Positions 23,878-34,699 of a stretch of 64,000 bases of DNA are shown here, piece by piece. Each line of letters opens with the position of its first letter. Position 1 is the first letter of the stretch. The position numbers were made by a program, and so were the translations under genes. The notes under the pieces are model-generated. The model was not told the origin of the DNA and ran no database searches. It worked only from the letters and a program-made list of their open reading frames with translations. Source of the DNA: Ctena decussata (Eukaryota; Mollusca; Bivalvia; Lucinida; Lucinidae); assembly GCA_963989385.1 (NCBI GenBank), contig OZ022505.1:61259737-61323736 (forward strand), in the 5' to 3' direction.

Positions 23878-23996
23878 CCCAGCAGGCACACAACGTCATA
23901 ATGACATCGTACTGATATCGATGCGCCTAATGACATCACATCACAACGTCAGTACAACATTATTTTGACGTCATGTGCCCACTGGGATACGTCAAC
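23878..23996. mobile_element. MITE family G (CCCAGCAGGCAC ends, CRE-like)
   Basis: Foldback with ends cccagcaggcac and gtgcccactggg and repeated tgacgt/tgacat steps. It ends 27 bases from the donor of exon 12. Other copies: 36351-36459, 60826-61168. Confidence 0.7.
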
Positions 23997-24023
23997 TTTG
24001 GCTTTTCAAGTTTAGCTACTTAC

Positions 24024-24274
24024 GCTGGATCAGAACAATAGGAACCAGCCGGACAGTCAGTACATGATGTAGCTCCAGTAAGACCATCGGTATGAGTTGT
24101 TGCTGGACACACTATTGGTGACTGACTTGCAATAGGGCATTTGGAACCTGAGGGACATATAGTGCAGTTCATTTCTCCCGAGAGACTGTATTCGCCAGAT
24201 TGACAGTCTGTTGGTGTGTCTGGATCAGTTATACATTCTTTGCCGGCTGGACAGGCTTTACATGTAGCTTCACC
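24024..24274 (-). CDS. Exon 12 seen (251 bp, phase 0-2): three repeats
   Basis: Acceptor TATGTTTTAG, donor GTAAGTAG. It encodes GEATCKACPAGKECITDPDT, then CTIC with sequon NCT and CTDC, and ends GSYCSDP plus two bases of Ala. The middle module has VCPATTHTDGLTG in place of the usual CxxGxY turn. A CRE-like palindromic MITE (23878-23996) ends 27 bases from its donor. Confidence 0.92.
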
Positions 24275-24772
24275 CTAAAACATATAAATCTTCAGATAAC
24301 AGGAATACATTTTGTATACCAAATTTGTTTGGCCACGATGACCAGATCCTTTTGAAAATTTGTCTCTTTTTTTGTTACAAAATCTGTTTTGCCATGATGA
24401 CCAGGTTGTTTGGGAACTGACTTCTTTGTTTCATAACAGCTCTTTTCGTTTCATAACAGACCTTAAGTGTATATACATAATTAACCAGGAGTGTCATATT
24501 GAGAATTCAAAATCCGGAAGCAAATTCTTTCCTTTAAGAGTAAACCTTTCTGGAAAAGCTATGTCCTCCAAAGAAGCAAAACAGGAATTCACAAAAGTTG
24601 CTCCCTTTTGTAAATATGTTGGAAAAACAAGACATCTCAACAGCGAAAGGAATAAGAACTTTTCAATTCCCATATTTGATACTTTGACCCCTCATTAGGA
24701 CCGTCTCAGTCTGCCAAACATGTAGACCACATGAGCAGAGCAGGGAGAACATAATTAGAAGTGAAAATTCTT

Positions 24773-25010
24773 AAGCCGTGACACAACAAAATCAACAAAA
24801 TGGCATGTGAGCCCAGCCCAGACTCATATCAGCCTGGGCATCCGCCCAGTCTGATCAGTCTTTGCTGTCCGCAAGGAGGGAGGTAGCTTAGACCCTTAAC
24901 TGTCCTTTAAGTGCACAGAAAAGACTCTGATCAGCCTGGGCAAAAGCCTAGGCTGATCTGAGTCTGTGTTGTGTGCACAACTACTTTGTTGGTTTTCTTG
25001 TATCTTGTTA
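24773..25010. mobile_element. MITE family C copy
   Basis: Arms aaaatcaacaaaatgg and tactttgttggtttt; inner cagcctgggcatccgccca and complement. Confidence 0.7.
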
Positions 25011-25360
25011 TCTTGTATTGTTTATTTGTCTGTTTTTGGTAATTGTGCATAGTAATTATCAAAATACATTTCTATCGACAAGGGCGCCTGGTGTGTGTAA
25101 ATTGTTTTGTTACCAATACTTTGACTGGATGTGATGGAAGTTGCTCTTATCCAAAGAAATGTCACAGTGGGAAATTGGCTTTACGAATAGGCTGTCGGCT
25201 AAGAGTATGTAAGGAAAAAAGTGGACTAAGTACCCATGACTTGCGAAGATGACCATCTCTCCAGTCTGTACAATGTCACAAGTACTGCTAAACCAGAGGC
25301 CGATGACAATGCCACTAGGAAGGCAGTACCTAAGTATCACATTCTATTTGCTGAAAGTAA

Positions 25361-26950
25361 GACAACCAGAGGACCAATGGTCCTATAGCTCACCTGACAC
25401 CTTCCGTCAACAGACACAATTATTTGCCGTTACAAATTTGAAACCAGTGGCTTATAAGGAATGCATATTTTAATTTTAAAATCTCAGTGACCTTGAGCAA
25501 AGTTTAAAAGATTGACCTTGACCTCTGATGACCTTATGTCTTCATGTATCCATTTAGTTAACCATATTTTCCAATTATTATATCTAGGCTTAAAAAGTTT
25601 CCATGAAATCAACTGTTTAAGCATTTTTCCATATAAAAGCATAACATACCAAAGTTGACTTTGCCATAAATTAGGTCAAGGTCAATGCACAGTCATGATT
25701 TGTATAAACTATGATGGGCCCAAGCTCCCAATGCAACAAACCATGCCAAAAGGTCATTGGGACTTTGGTTCTGGAGTAGAAGATTTTTGAAAGGTTTTTA
25801 CCATATATAGGCATGGCAGCCATCTTGGTCATGTGATAATCAGAACAAACTTTGGTTCCTTTGACCCAGTGAAGCTCCGTATGAAATATGGCTTTGATCA
25901 CACTAGTGGCTTCAGAGGAGAAGCTGTTTGAAAATGCTGACAGGTGACAGAATCTCAGTGACTTTCAACAAACGCAAAGAATGACCTTGACTTTAAGCGA
26001 CATAATTTCTTTATTTGCTCATTTATTTAACCATATATACCTATTACTATACCTTAGACTTAAATAGTCTCTGAGAAATCCGCATTTTCCCATATAAAAG
26101 CATAACGTACCAAAGTTGACCGTGTGGTAAACTAGGTCAAGGTCAACCTATGGTCATCATTTGTATAAACTATGATCAGCTTGAAAGCTCAATGCTACAT
26201 ACCAGGTTTCAAGGTCATAGGCCTTTCGGTTCTGGAGAAGAAGATTTTTGAAGGGTTTTAACCATATATGGGCATGGAGGCCATCTTGGTCAGGTGACCA
26301 AGACCATCTGAACAATTTTGGTTCCTTTGGCCCACTGAAGCTTCGTCTGAAATATGGCTTCAATCGGCTCAGTGGTTTCGGACGAGAAATGTTTGAAACT
26401 GTTCACAGGAGACAGAATCTCAGTGTCCTTGAACAAAGGTCAAAGAATGACCTTGACCTTAAAGGACATATTTTCTTCGTATAGTTAACTATATATACCA
26501 AATTTTGTACCTTAGACTTAAATAGTTTCTGAGAAATCCACTGTTTAAGCATTTTCCCATACAAAAGCATAACTTAAAGTTGACAGTGTCGTAAATTAGG
26601 TCAAGGTCAACCTACGGTCATCATTTGTATAAATTATGATGGGCTTGAATGCCCAATGCTACATACCAGGTTTCAAGGTCATAGGCCTTTCGGTTCTGGA
26701 GAAGAAATTTTTGAAGGGTTTTTAGCATATATGGGCGTGGCGGCCATCTTGGTCATGTGACCCAGATACCCCGAATAAACTTTCGTTCCCCCGACCTAGG
26801 TAGGCTCCGTATGAAATATGGCTTTAATCGGCCTAGTGGTTTCAGAGGAGAAGATGTTTGAAAATGTAGACGACAGACGGACGACGGACGGACGGATGCC
26901 TGGCAATACTATAAGCTCACCTATAAGCCTAAAGGCTCAGGTGAGCTAAA
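25361..26950 (+). mobile_element. Pearl-like element, ~467-bp core, three copies
   Basis: 5' gacaaccagaggaccaatgg with a palindrome, then tagctcacctgac. The marker ctcagtg recurs at 25484, 25954 and 26419 (470 and 465 bp). Each unit contains paired tgacctt/aaggtca motifs. Microsatellite gacggacgacggacg at about 26873-26896, hairpin 26914-26947, end ctaaaa. It ends about 20 bases from the donor of exon 11. Confidence 0.8.
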
Positions 26951-26972
26951 AACTGTAGTCTGAATCACTTAC

Positions 26973-27161
26973 CAATGGACTGTATTGGCCATCAACACAA
27001 TTCACGGGCGCGTCCGCCTTATCAAGGCAGGACTGGCCAGTTGGGCAATCCGTACAGTCTATAGATCCCGCAGGAGAGTAGGTTCCACTTGGACAGGCAA
27101 CTGGACTACTTGATTTCGAAGGGCATTTTTTACCAGCAGGGCAGACAGTACAACTTGTTGT
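26973..27161 (-). CDS. Exon 11 seen (189 bp, phase 0-0): two repeats
   Basis: Acceptor TTTGTAATTTAG, donor GTAAGTGA. The 63 codons read TTSCTVCPAGKKCPSKSSSP, then CTDC and CLDK, and end VDGQYSPL. It is symmetric in phase 0. A complete pearl-like element (25361-26950) ends about 20 bases beyond its donor. Lysine and serine are unusually frequent in the first module. Confidence 0.92.
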
Positions 27162-27546
27162 CTAAATTACAAAGAAAACAGGCTGGGTTAAAGAAAAGAA
27201 CTCACTAAAATATGAACTGAGTAGAAATTGTAATTAAATCTGATAAATTTCATGATAATCAACTAAACTAAGAAAGATATGAAGGTTTACGAAATTAAAA
27301 ATGGCACCCATGGAGACTGAAATATGTTTCAAACTGGATTTATTTTGAACTTTCATTTTTCACTGAGAGTTTGTGATATCATTCACTCAGATTTGCTGGT
27401 TCCCAGCTCATTATTCTGATATTTTTTAACTTTTATCACTCTTTTAAATTAAGACTGATTTTCATGAGTTTCTGGCAAACCTCATGTTTAATTAAGTTCT
27501 TCAATTTTAGCCTAGTTTGTATTTTAGTGAGTGTGTATGTGTCCCT
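27162..27546. other. Intron sequence, nothing recognised
   Basis: AT-rich, no repeat or open frame of note. Confidence 0.5.
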
Positions 27547-27756
27547 TTAACACTTTAAGCACCAGTGATGAAAATAGCAGAATTTGCAAACAGCCTAGAT
27601 CCTGATCAAGCAGCTAAAGGTGAGCCACCTCATCAAGATCTATACTGTTTGCCCTCTAGTCTTTCAATTCTCAATATGATATATCTTGGACCAGGCAATT
27701 TTTTAAATGGTGCAGATGTTAATTTTGTTGTCTGCTTTTTGGCGCTTAAAGGGTTA
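27547..27756 (-). mobile_element. MITE family A copy, reverse, central stem decayed
   Basis: TTAA to TTAA; aacagcctagatcctgatca and gatctatactgtttgccc arms remain; the ggtgagcc centre no longer pairs fully. Confidence 0.7.
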
Positions 27757-28149
27757 AAGGAACCAGTGACTCAGCTTCTAGGGGTTGGATATATGTTATC
27801 ATGATGATGCTAAGAACATTGTGGCCTAAACAATCAGTGTACAAAAAGACAGGACTGCTCCTTATGTGCAGTTAAAATCTCTTAAATTTTTGTGAATTTC
27901 AGGGTATGTTTTCTGAAAATTTTAAATTGGGAATGATACACTTTTGCATACAGCTTGCTATAAAATTGTCATGAAGTAGGGATAGATAGGCAAATGTGGT
28001 TTATATGTATTTTTTACAGGCAAAGTAGGCAGCTGAGTTTTCATTCCCCTGAAATTATTTTTTGTCTTGAACTCTACTGTAAAAATTCTAAAGATAGGTC
28101 TGAACAAACAGTGCAGACCCATATCAGGCTGCTCCTAAAAGAACAGCCT

Positions 28150-28299
28150 GGCCCAGAGGTTATAAAACCTGAGTACATTCTCAAACTCAAAATAAAGCAC
28201 ACTGATTGACTGCTTCTGAGCATGTGCTCGGAAGCAGCCAATCAGAGTGCTTTATTTTGAGTTTGAGATTGTTCTCAAGTCTTATACTTCGAACCCAGG
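28150..28299. mobile_element. MITE family B foldback
   Basis: Nearly the whole element is one hairpin: ggttataaaacctgagtaca, then ctcaaactcaaaataaagca, then an arm with gcttctgagcatgtgctcgg. The same element lies at 32599-32745, 40141-40290 and 54915-55080. The preceding 28080-28149 is a fragment of the gcagacccatatcaggctgc palindrome family. Confidence 0.8.
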
Positions 28300-28741
28300 T
28301 TGTTCCTTTGATCGAGGTCTTCTCTGTCATTCCATCATCATCTTTTGGGCCCACATACCTAGAGGGTGAGTTACCACACAAACAGTTCATTTTCTAGTAT
28401 GATTATGGTAATTACTTTTGGTGTCCCAGTTTTTAGAGTTTTTTTGCGGTATTTACCATTCCTTAGTTTAAAGAATATTTAAAGAGTTGGAATTATAAGA
28501 AATGAGTTTTATTTTTGTGGATTTTATCTATGTGTAAATGCTGGTGAATCACTCACTAACTGAATAAAGCCCGAAGGGCTTTATGTTAGCTTGTGAATGG
28601 TTCGCCAGTTTAAACATCAAGAAAATCCCCAAAAATATAATTCATTTCTTAAAATTCCAACTCAGTCATTTTTTATCTTAAAATATCAGCAGTGCAATGA
28701 ATGGGATACAGAAGAAAGTCAGTGACTTTTTTAAAATCTGT

Positions 28742-28768
28742 TACCATTCCTTGTAGACTGTATTTATA
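28742..28768 (-). repeat. Imperfect copy of the exon 10 3' end and donor
   Basis: ttaccattccttgtagactg matches ttacggttccttctagactg at 28781-28800, which spans the exon 10 donor. No coding potential. Confidence 0.6.
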
Positions 28769-28784
28769 TTTTTAAGGTACTTAC

Positions 28785-28900
28785 GGTTCCTTCTAGACTG
28801 TATTCTCCATCGACACATTCTGCAGGGTCGGCCGGATCACTACACTCATAACCTGCCTGGCACGGTGAACACGAGCCTGCTGCAGTTGCACTGTACGTTC
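28785..28900 (-). CDS. Exon 10 seen (116 bp, phase 1-0): one repeat
   Basis: Acceptor ATGCTCATTGTAG, donor GTAAGTAC. The frame reads GTYSATAAGSCSPCQAGYEC, then SDPADPAEC and VDGEYSLEGT. The exon ends after the SxxG turn of the next module, and exon 11 supplies TTSC. A short imperfect copy of the donor and the last ~20 exon bases lies about 40 bases downstream (28742-28768). Confidence 0.91.
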
Positions 28901-29182
28901 CTACAATGAGCATAGAAAATGTTAACCCAATTAGGAGAAAATAAGAATTCAGCTAAATGCGATGTTTTGCCAGTCTGGGCACTGTAAAAATGTCACAAAA
29001 GGGAGCTAAACCTGAAAACTGGATGCAAAGTTCATGCCACTAAGCTGACGATGACAACACCAGAAAATAAATGTATTTTATAGTTCAAGTTCAAGTTCTT
29101 TATTGGACATAAACAGTAACATGTTTTTCGTCCTATTACAAATAGCTGTTTACAGAATGAGAAGAGCATGACAAAACATATA

Positions 29183-30592
29183 TACCGTATTTACCCTAAT
29201 TATTCGGACGGATTAAAATAATTATTTTTTTTAATGTCCGAACATTTAATTTGGCAAAAATTATAATTTTTTTAAGTGTCTGAATATTTACGAACGCCGA
29301 ATAATAACCAATTATCAAGGGTATGCACCGGCATATATACGGTATCTTTTTCGTATATAGTACCGATAGGCCGTACTCTAGTTTAACTAATGTATTGTTT
29401 AATCAATTAGATTATATGAGAAAATAAACTTCATAATGGCTTCTGGTATTGTCTAGCTGGTAGGTGTTGAACCATGAAATGACCCCCAAAATTTGTACCC
29501 ATCTTACAGAAGAGGCTTTGGACACGGTGGCTATTTTCCACAAAGTGGTCACTGTCCAATGCCTAACCTTAAGTCTATTCTCTCAGGTGTTGAGACATAA
29601 ACAATACATCAGGTACCGATCACATGAAATAATACCTTATGCGAACAGTGATTGCATCTGGCAAACCCATTAAACTCTTCTTTTCAATTCCACATCCGCA
29701 AACAATGTGTAACAATATCATCCTTTTATTTTTATTTCCTCAAGTTAACATTCTCAGGTATTTTCCTGCAACCTAGATGTAAACAAATAAGGCACTTTTT
29801 CTCTTTACTTATCGGTAATCCCATCTGGCTCAATTATGTAATTTGAAATGTGGTATTGGACTAGAGTACACAAAAAGATCAAAGCGGTCAATGACCTTGA
29901 GGTGACACAATTTGTTTGTTGAAGTACTGGTGTGTTAGACTGACCACATGCTAGTAGTTTGGATACAGTATTTACGCTAAATATTTGGCCTGTGGAAAAA
30001 ATTTGTTTAGTATGGATCCTTTCATCTTCAAATTGCAAATTGGAATATGTCACGAATATATTTTCTCCAGTTGTGTACAACGGAGTTAGGATGTGGATAA
30101 CTTGATATGGAAATATACATACGGTACATAATGTGGTATGTAATCCAAGATATTTATGCATATTACAGTAACTGCATAACCAGTTTAAATATACGTAGAC
30201 ATCGGCGACTGGTGATGACCTTTGGGGAATTGGCAAAAAGATAGGTCCGTCTTATAGGCGAGGCTAAGCTAAATACTTGCCCAGACAGTCCAAAAACTAC
30301 CTCCCCCCCCCCACCCCCCCTCCCCGTTCTTATAAACGACTCGCCTTATAGCCGAAGAATTACGGTACCTCATCTAGCCGAAGGCAAAGGTAAACATAGC
30401 AAACAGACTATACTTGAAAATTTTATGAGAGAACAAGGGATGTTTTTTCTGTGTCCGAACATTTACGGACAACAAAAATACCCTGGTCAGTACGTGTCCG
30501 GAAATATAGGGTACATAATATAGGTGGCGTTTTGGGAAAATATAGGGTGTCCGAAAATTTACGGTGTCCGAAAATTTAGGGTAAATACGGTA
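29183..30592. mobile_element. 1.4-kb TIR element (taccgtatttaccctaa)
   Basis: Perfect 17-bp inverted ends at 29183-29199 and 30576-30592, with further related steps inside (gtgtccgaaaatttacgg). No transposase frame is recognised; the longest minus frame (about 143 codons) shows no motif. It contains a C-rich tract at 30301-30326 able in principle to form a G-quadruplex on the minus strand. Confidence 0.65.
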
Positions 30593-31091
30593 ATTTAAAA
30601 ATAAACTGATTTTCATTGGTGCAAAACGTGATTAATACCTCTTGACATACTTGATGTCTACTGGCTGGGATATTCCCCATGGGACCTTGCTTCCTAAAAT
30701 AAGGTTTCCTGGAATTTTTGCAGACTTATGTTCGCAATATTTGGCACTGTTATTTAATCTTTCTGTGGATCCCAGAACCAGTGACGTTTTAACACCACAC
30801 TTTCATGACGTCAAACTCTCTACAAACGTTACTGACATCATGTAAATTAGCAGAGAGGCAGCAATGTCCATTCCCAACTTCATGAATCGTAAAGTCTAAT
30901 GGGCAAGCTCTATTGCCCAGATATGCAATGTAAAACTTTGTAGGATTATATTATCAAACAATTGTTGACTATTGAGTCATTAGACATGCACAGAATACCA
31001 ATATTGACCTCCGCTGTTGCGTTGGTTAATATTGGAATCCTCTGGTTAACATCACACATCACATCATGTCTAATGCCTCAGCAGTAAATAA
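30593..31091. other. Intron sequence, nothing recognised
   Basis: No array, foldback or convincing open frame seen. Confidence 0.45.
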
Positions 31092-31350
31092 TTCAGCTGC
31101 GACGCAAAGTGGCATGTGCACCCAGTGAAGACTCAGATCAGCCTGGGCATCTGCCCAGCCTGACTCAGATCAGCCTGGGCATCTGCCCAGCCTGATCAGT
31201 CTACGCTGTGTACTTAAAGGGTAGCTAAGGGTCTCAGCTAGCTTCCTGTGGACAGGGAAGACTCTGATCAGACTGGGCTGATGCCCAGGCTGATCTGAGT
31301 ATTTGCTGGGCGCAAAGTCCACTTTGTTGGTTTTGTCGTGTCGCGGCTCA
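31092..31350. mobile_element. MITE family C copy with internal duplication
   Basis: Carries a local duplication: gactcagatcagcctgggca occurs twice in tandem (31130-31190). Otherwise it has the standard arms ending ccactttgttggttttgtcg. Confidence 0.75.
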
Positions 31351-31559
31351 GTTGTATAATAGCTCTCTTCTGATAATCAGAGGTAAGACAATTATCATCA
31401 GATTTACCATCAATACATTTCTGTAACTGAGGTTTTCATTTTTTTAATCTTGCCAATTGCTCTGTTTTCTCAGGGGTTATTTTTATGAGACTCTACCCTT
31501 GAAACTCGACTCTTGAAACAGCTGACACAACCCATTTTGCAATACTCTTAATCTTGACA

Positions 31560-31932
31560 TACCATATATGCGATAATTTTTGCAGTGTTCCATTTTTCGC
31601 GGTATTTCGCTGCCACTTACGAACTGAGAATATTCAAACTGCGAAATAATTTCAGGTTTCTTACAAAGTATCTTCAGTAGACATGGTATCAATATATTTT
31701 GCTTCTGTTTGCTTTGGTAAATTCTGGTACTTTTCACTTGAGCCAGTTCTTCCATTAACCTGCAGCCTGCCGCAGGTTAATGAACGAACTGGCTCATGTG
31801 AAAAAGAAGCAATTTTACTTTTTCCCCGCATGTTGCTAACCACAAAAATAAAAAATCGCGAAAATTAATGTATATGTTTTGACCCTAAAACGCGAAAATT
31901 TAAACCCACGAAAATTACCGAGTATACGGTAC
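31560..31932. mobile_element. Foldback element (accatatatgcg / gagtatacggt)
   Basis: Weak outer inverted ends, plus a strong inner stem: gagccagttcttccattaac with its complement around a gcctgc loop (31740-31796). Confidence 0.55.
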
Positions 31933-32025
31933 ATGAAGCACATGCAGTGCAAGTGGACTCAAACAACTAACATGTGCACTACATTACCAACCCTTGGAGC
32001 TCTCTAAAATGGGGTCTACTCTCCA

Positions 32026-32157
32026 CCCTTGGAGCACTGGACTCTCCCAAGGGACCGAGTAACTCACACAACTATTAATGACAATGAGTGAAAAGAAGTG
32101 TTATTTTTTTTCATTAAAATAATACTGGCCCTCGGGACACTGGCTACAAGTTCATTT
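32026..32157 (-). pseudogene. Decayed partial duplicate of exon 9
   Basis: The plus strand has ggactctcccaagggac and, further right, aatactggccctcgggacac, both in the same order as exon 9 (32183-32345). Between them the match is poor: a poly-T run replaces the GTTTTGATGGC part and the frame is broken. The copy lacks a usable acceptor. It is a duplicated and eroded exon, not a working alternative. Confidence 0.7.
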
Positions 32158-32182
32158 TACAGTATTCTCAATATAAACCTAC

Positions 32183-32345
32183 CTTGAGCACATGTCAAAC
32201 AAGTGGACTCTCCCAAGGGACTGTATTCGCCTGCACTACAGTTAGTGGGTGAAAGATAGTTTGTGCCATCAAAACAATACTGGCCCTCGGGACACTGGCT
32301 ACAGGTTCCAGCAACAGCCCCACTGTAAGTACCTTCAGAACACTC
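32183..32345 (-). CDS. Exon 9 seen (163 bp, phase 0-1): two repeats
   Basis: Acceptor TTTTCTTCCAG, donor GTAGGTTT. It encodes ECSEGTYSGAVAGTCSQCPE, GQYCFDG, the sequon NCS, and a second centre CLTC, ending CAQ plus G. A decayed partial copy of this exon lies directly downstream at 32026-32157. The donor GTAGGT is a variant of the GTAAGT used elsewhere. Confidence 0.91.
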
Positions 32346-32598
32346 CTGGAAGAAAATTAAAGCGCAATTGATACACTTCCAGGGAAAGCAACTCTGACAC
32401 TTTCTTTTTTGCCTCCCTTCTCAATCGCCATCAACTCTTTAAGAACAAGATTCCCTCCTCTGGGTGTAGACCTCATTTTGGAAGTATAATGTAAAGAGTA
32501 TTAAATATTTATTTTAAGAGTGATTCCACATGCAGCTTTTTACTTCTCAGACCGGTTATAGTTTTACTTTATGCCAAAAACAACAAGGTTGACATCAT

Positions 32599-32745
32599 GG
32601 CTCGAGGTTATAAAACTTGAAAATAATCTCAAACTCAAAATAAAGCACACCGATTGGCTGCTTCCAAGCATGTGCTCGGAAGCAGCCAATCAGTGTGCTT
32701 TATTTTGAGTTTGAGAATGTACTCAAGTTTTATAACCTCTGGGCC
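32599..32745. mobile_element. MITE family B foldback
   Basis: Arms ggttataaaacttgaaaata and complement, long inner stem with gattggctgcttccaagca. Confidence 0.8.
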
Positions 32746-32814
32746 ATGCTGCATTGCATTTTGGGAAGTTTGCCCAGCTTTGGCTTTCTTGGCAGCAACA
32801 TATTGAGAAAAATT

Positions 32815-33181
32815 AAGATTTTACATGCTATGCAGAAAAGAGAAAATATTATTTCATCAGCATTGGTGTCCAGGTACTACCCTTAAATGACAGGCCACAA
32901 CATGTGCTTCTTGGAAAAGTAGGGAAGTTATTCCGAAATTCTAGACAACTCCATCCAATCCTCTCAACCAAATCTCCCGGCGTTCACACTTACCTTACAA
33001 GATTTTACATGCTATGCAGAAAAGAGAAAATATTATTTCATCAGCATTGGTGTCCAGGTACCACCCTTAAATGACAGGCCACATGTTCTTCTTGGAAAAG
33101 TATTGAAGTTATTCCGAAATTCTAGACAACTCCACCCAATCCTCTCAACCAAATCTCCCGGCGTTCACACTTACCTTACAA
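32815..33181. repeat. 184-bp tandem duplication covering the exon 8 donor
   Basis: 32815-32998 and 32999-33181 are nearly identical (few substitutions and one small indel). The right copy runs into exon 8. The left copy ends at the same cttaccttacaag, so it has a second donor and a few exon bases but no exon. Confidence 0.85.
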
Positions 33182-33402
33182 GTACTGCTTCCCAGTCCAC
33201 TGAAAAACCCTGCTAAACAATCTACCGCTGTTCCATTCTTTGTTGGACATTCCTGCCCTAGGGGACAGTCATCACATGATGTCTGCCCTGTGCTAGTCTG
33301 GTACTTGCCATCTTCACATAAAACTTTGCCGACAGCGGGATCGGCACAGGAATAACCTGCGGGACAGTCCGTACACACTCCACTGTCTACATACTGTCCA
33401 AT
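33175..33402 (-). CDS. Exon 8 seen (228 bp, phase 0-0): two repeats
   Basis: Acceptor CTTTTTTATCCAG, donor GTAAGTGT. The 76 codons open IGQYVDSGVCTDCPAGYSC, include a second centre CDDC and the sequon NGT, and end GLGSSTCK. The terminal CK pairs with EC of exon 9 to make a CKEC centre, again an intron inside CxxC. The last few exon bases and the first ~175 bases of the following intron are tandemly duplicated (32815-33181), which leaves a second copy of the donor site 182 bases away. Confidence 0.92.
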
Positions 33403-33473
33403 CTGGATAAAAAAGACAAAACAATCATGTACAAAACAGATTTTTGTCTCTAAGCATGCTTCCTGAGATACTA

Positions 33474-33905
33474 CCATATTTACTGGGTTATAAGACAGAA
33501 GTTCATTTTTCCAAAATTACCACAAAAACAATCAACTATCGATATCTCAAAGTCAAAGTTTGTCTCAAACTACTGATATCTCAAGAAAATTTTCTGGTCC
33601 CAGAAAATTTTCTTTGAGATACCAGTAATTTGTGATATCTGGAACTGAAATGGAAAGAAAAAAGGAAATGTGACCAAAAGACGTTCTTTAAACTAAGAGG
33701 GTACATTGAGAAATCAGAGTTCAAGATATCGGGAGTTTACTGTAATGTAAATAGGTCTTTTGTAATACAGCTATAAAAGGGTTTTTCTTGTCCAAAGCAA
33801 TCCCAAAGATCTAGATCCATCTTACAAGATGGATCTACATCTTTGAGATTATTTCAGAAAGGGAAATAACTCCATCTTATGAAAGAAGAAACACAGTCTG
33901 TAAAT
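33474..33905. mobile_element. MITE family D copy holding a pogo-like MITE
   Basis: The outer element has accatatttactgggttata at the left and the ccaaagatctagatcc foldback at 33800-33850. 33528-33745 is a second copy of the 20559-20776 MITE with its aaattttctggtcccagaaa stem. Confidence 0.6.
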
Positions 33906-34159
33906 CCAGTATGCTAAATACATACCCAAGACTGTCATTTTGTTTCAATGTAAATTTCTGTGCTGAATTACATGTATTCAATATCAGGAAGGAAATGCTG
34001 TGCCCAAGGTACAATGGGCTTCTAAACCCACTTCCCTCATGGCCATTAGACTACAGGGAACCATTTTTTTTTCTCGGTCATTAGTCAACTTAACCCTTAC
34101 CCTCTTGTTTTTGTCTGAAATAGGATCTTCCTAACTGGAGCTGTCGGAAATGTGCTCAA

Positions 34160-34509
34160 GTATTTGGACACCTAAAATAATTAAATAATTAATTTTCCAT
34201 TTGTCCCATAATTTATGGAAAATTATTTTAGGTGTCCCAGAATCTATGCACATTACAGCAGTATATTTTTCCCACAAGAACGAAGAATTCAATGGTATTC
34301 AAAACAGTACAAAGCAGATTGATCAGGGTCTACACTGTTTGAAAATACATATCTCTCTACCTCATGCAGCTTTACAGTTTAACTCTTAAGGAACAAAAAA
34401 AAAAAAAGCTGAGTTTGCAAATTGTGTAGATCCAAATGAGCCGCCTCATTTTTGGAAATTTTGCAGACCTAAATTTTGTCATCTGCTTTTTCGATGCTCT
34501 AAGGATTAA
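34160..34509. repeat. Small foldback and an internally deleted MITE family A
   Basis: 34165-34240: ggacacctaaaataatt with its complement. 34379-34509: reverse family A copy missing its second central arm (TTAA to TTAA). Confidence 0.6.
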
Positions 34510-34549
34510 ATACAAGACAGTACAGTTTCCAAATATCGAAACCACTTAC

Positions 34550-34630
34550 GCTGCATTTAGTTGCCACACTGCCAGCACAGACATGACCCGCGGGACAGGA
34601 ATCGCAAATCGTTTTACCTGGATCGGAATA
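34550..34630 (-). CDS. Exon 7 seen (81 bp, phase 0-0): one short repeat
   Basis: Acceptor CTATTTCAG, donor GTAAGTGG. This is the smallest exon: 27 codons starting YSDPGKTICDSCPAGHVC and ending TKCS. It is symmetric in phase 0. The CS at its end and IG at the start of exon 8 together form the CxxG turn of the next module. An internally deleted MITE (34379-34509) lies about 40 bases downstream of the donor. Confidence 0.88.
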
Positions 34631-34699
34631 CTGAAATAGACAGATATATCGGTGAAGAAAAAAACTACAGTGTGCACCACCATGTTTAAAATGATACAT

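Noticed and set aside
29805..30236. 143-codon minus-strand open frame
   Set aside because: Inside a TIR element; no transposase or other motif seen; composition like its surroundings.
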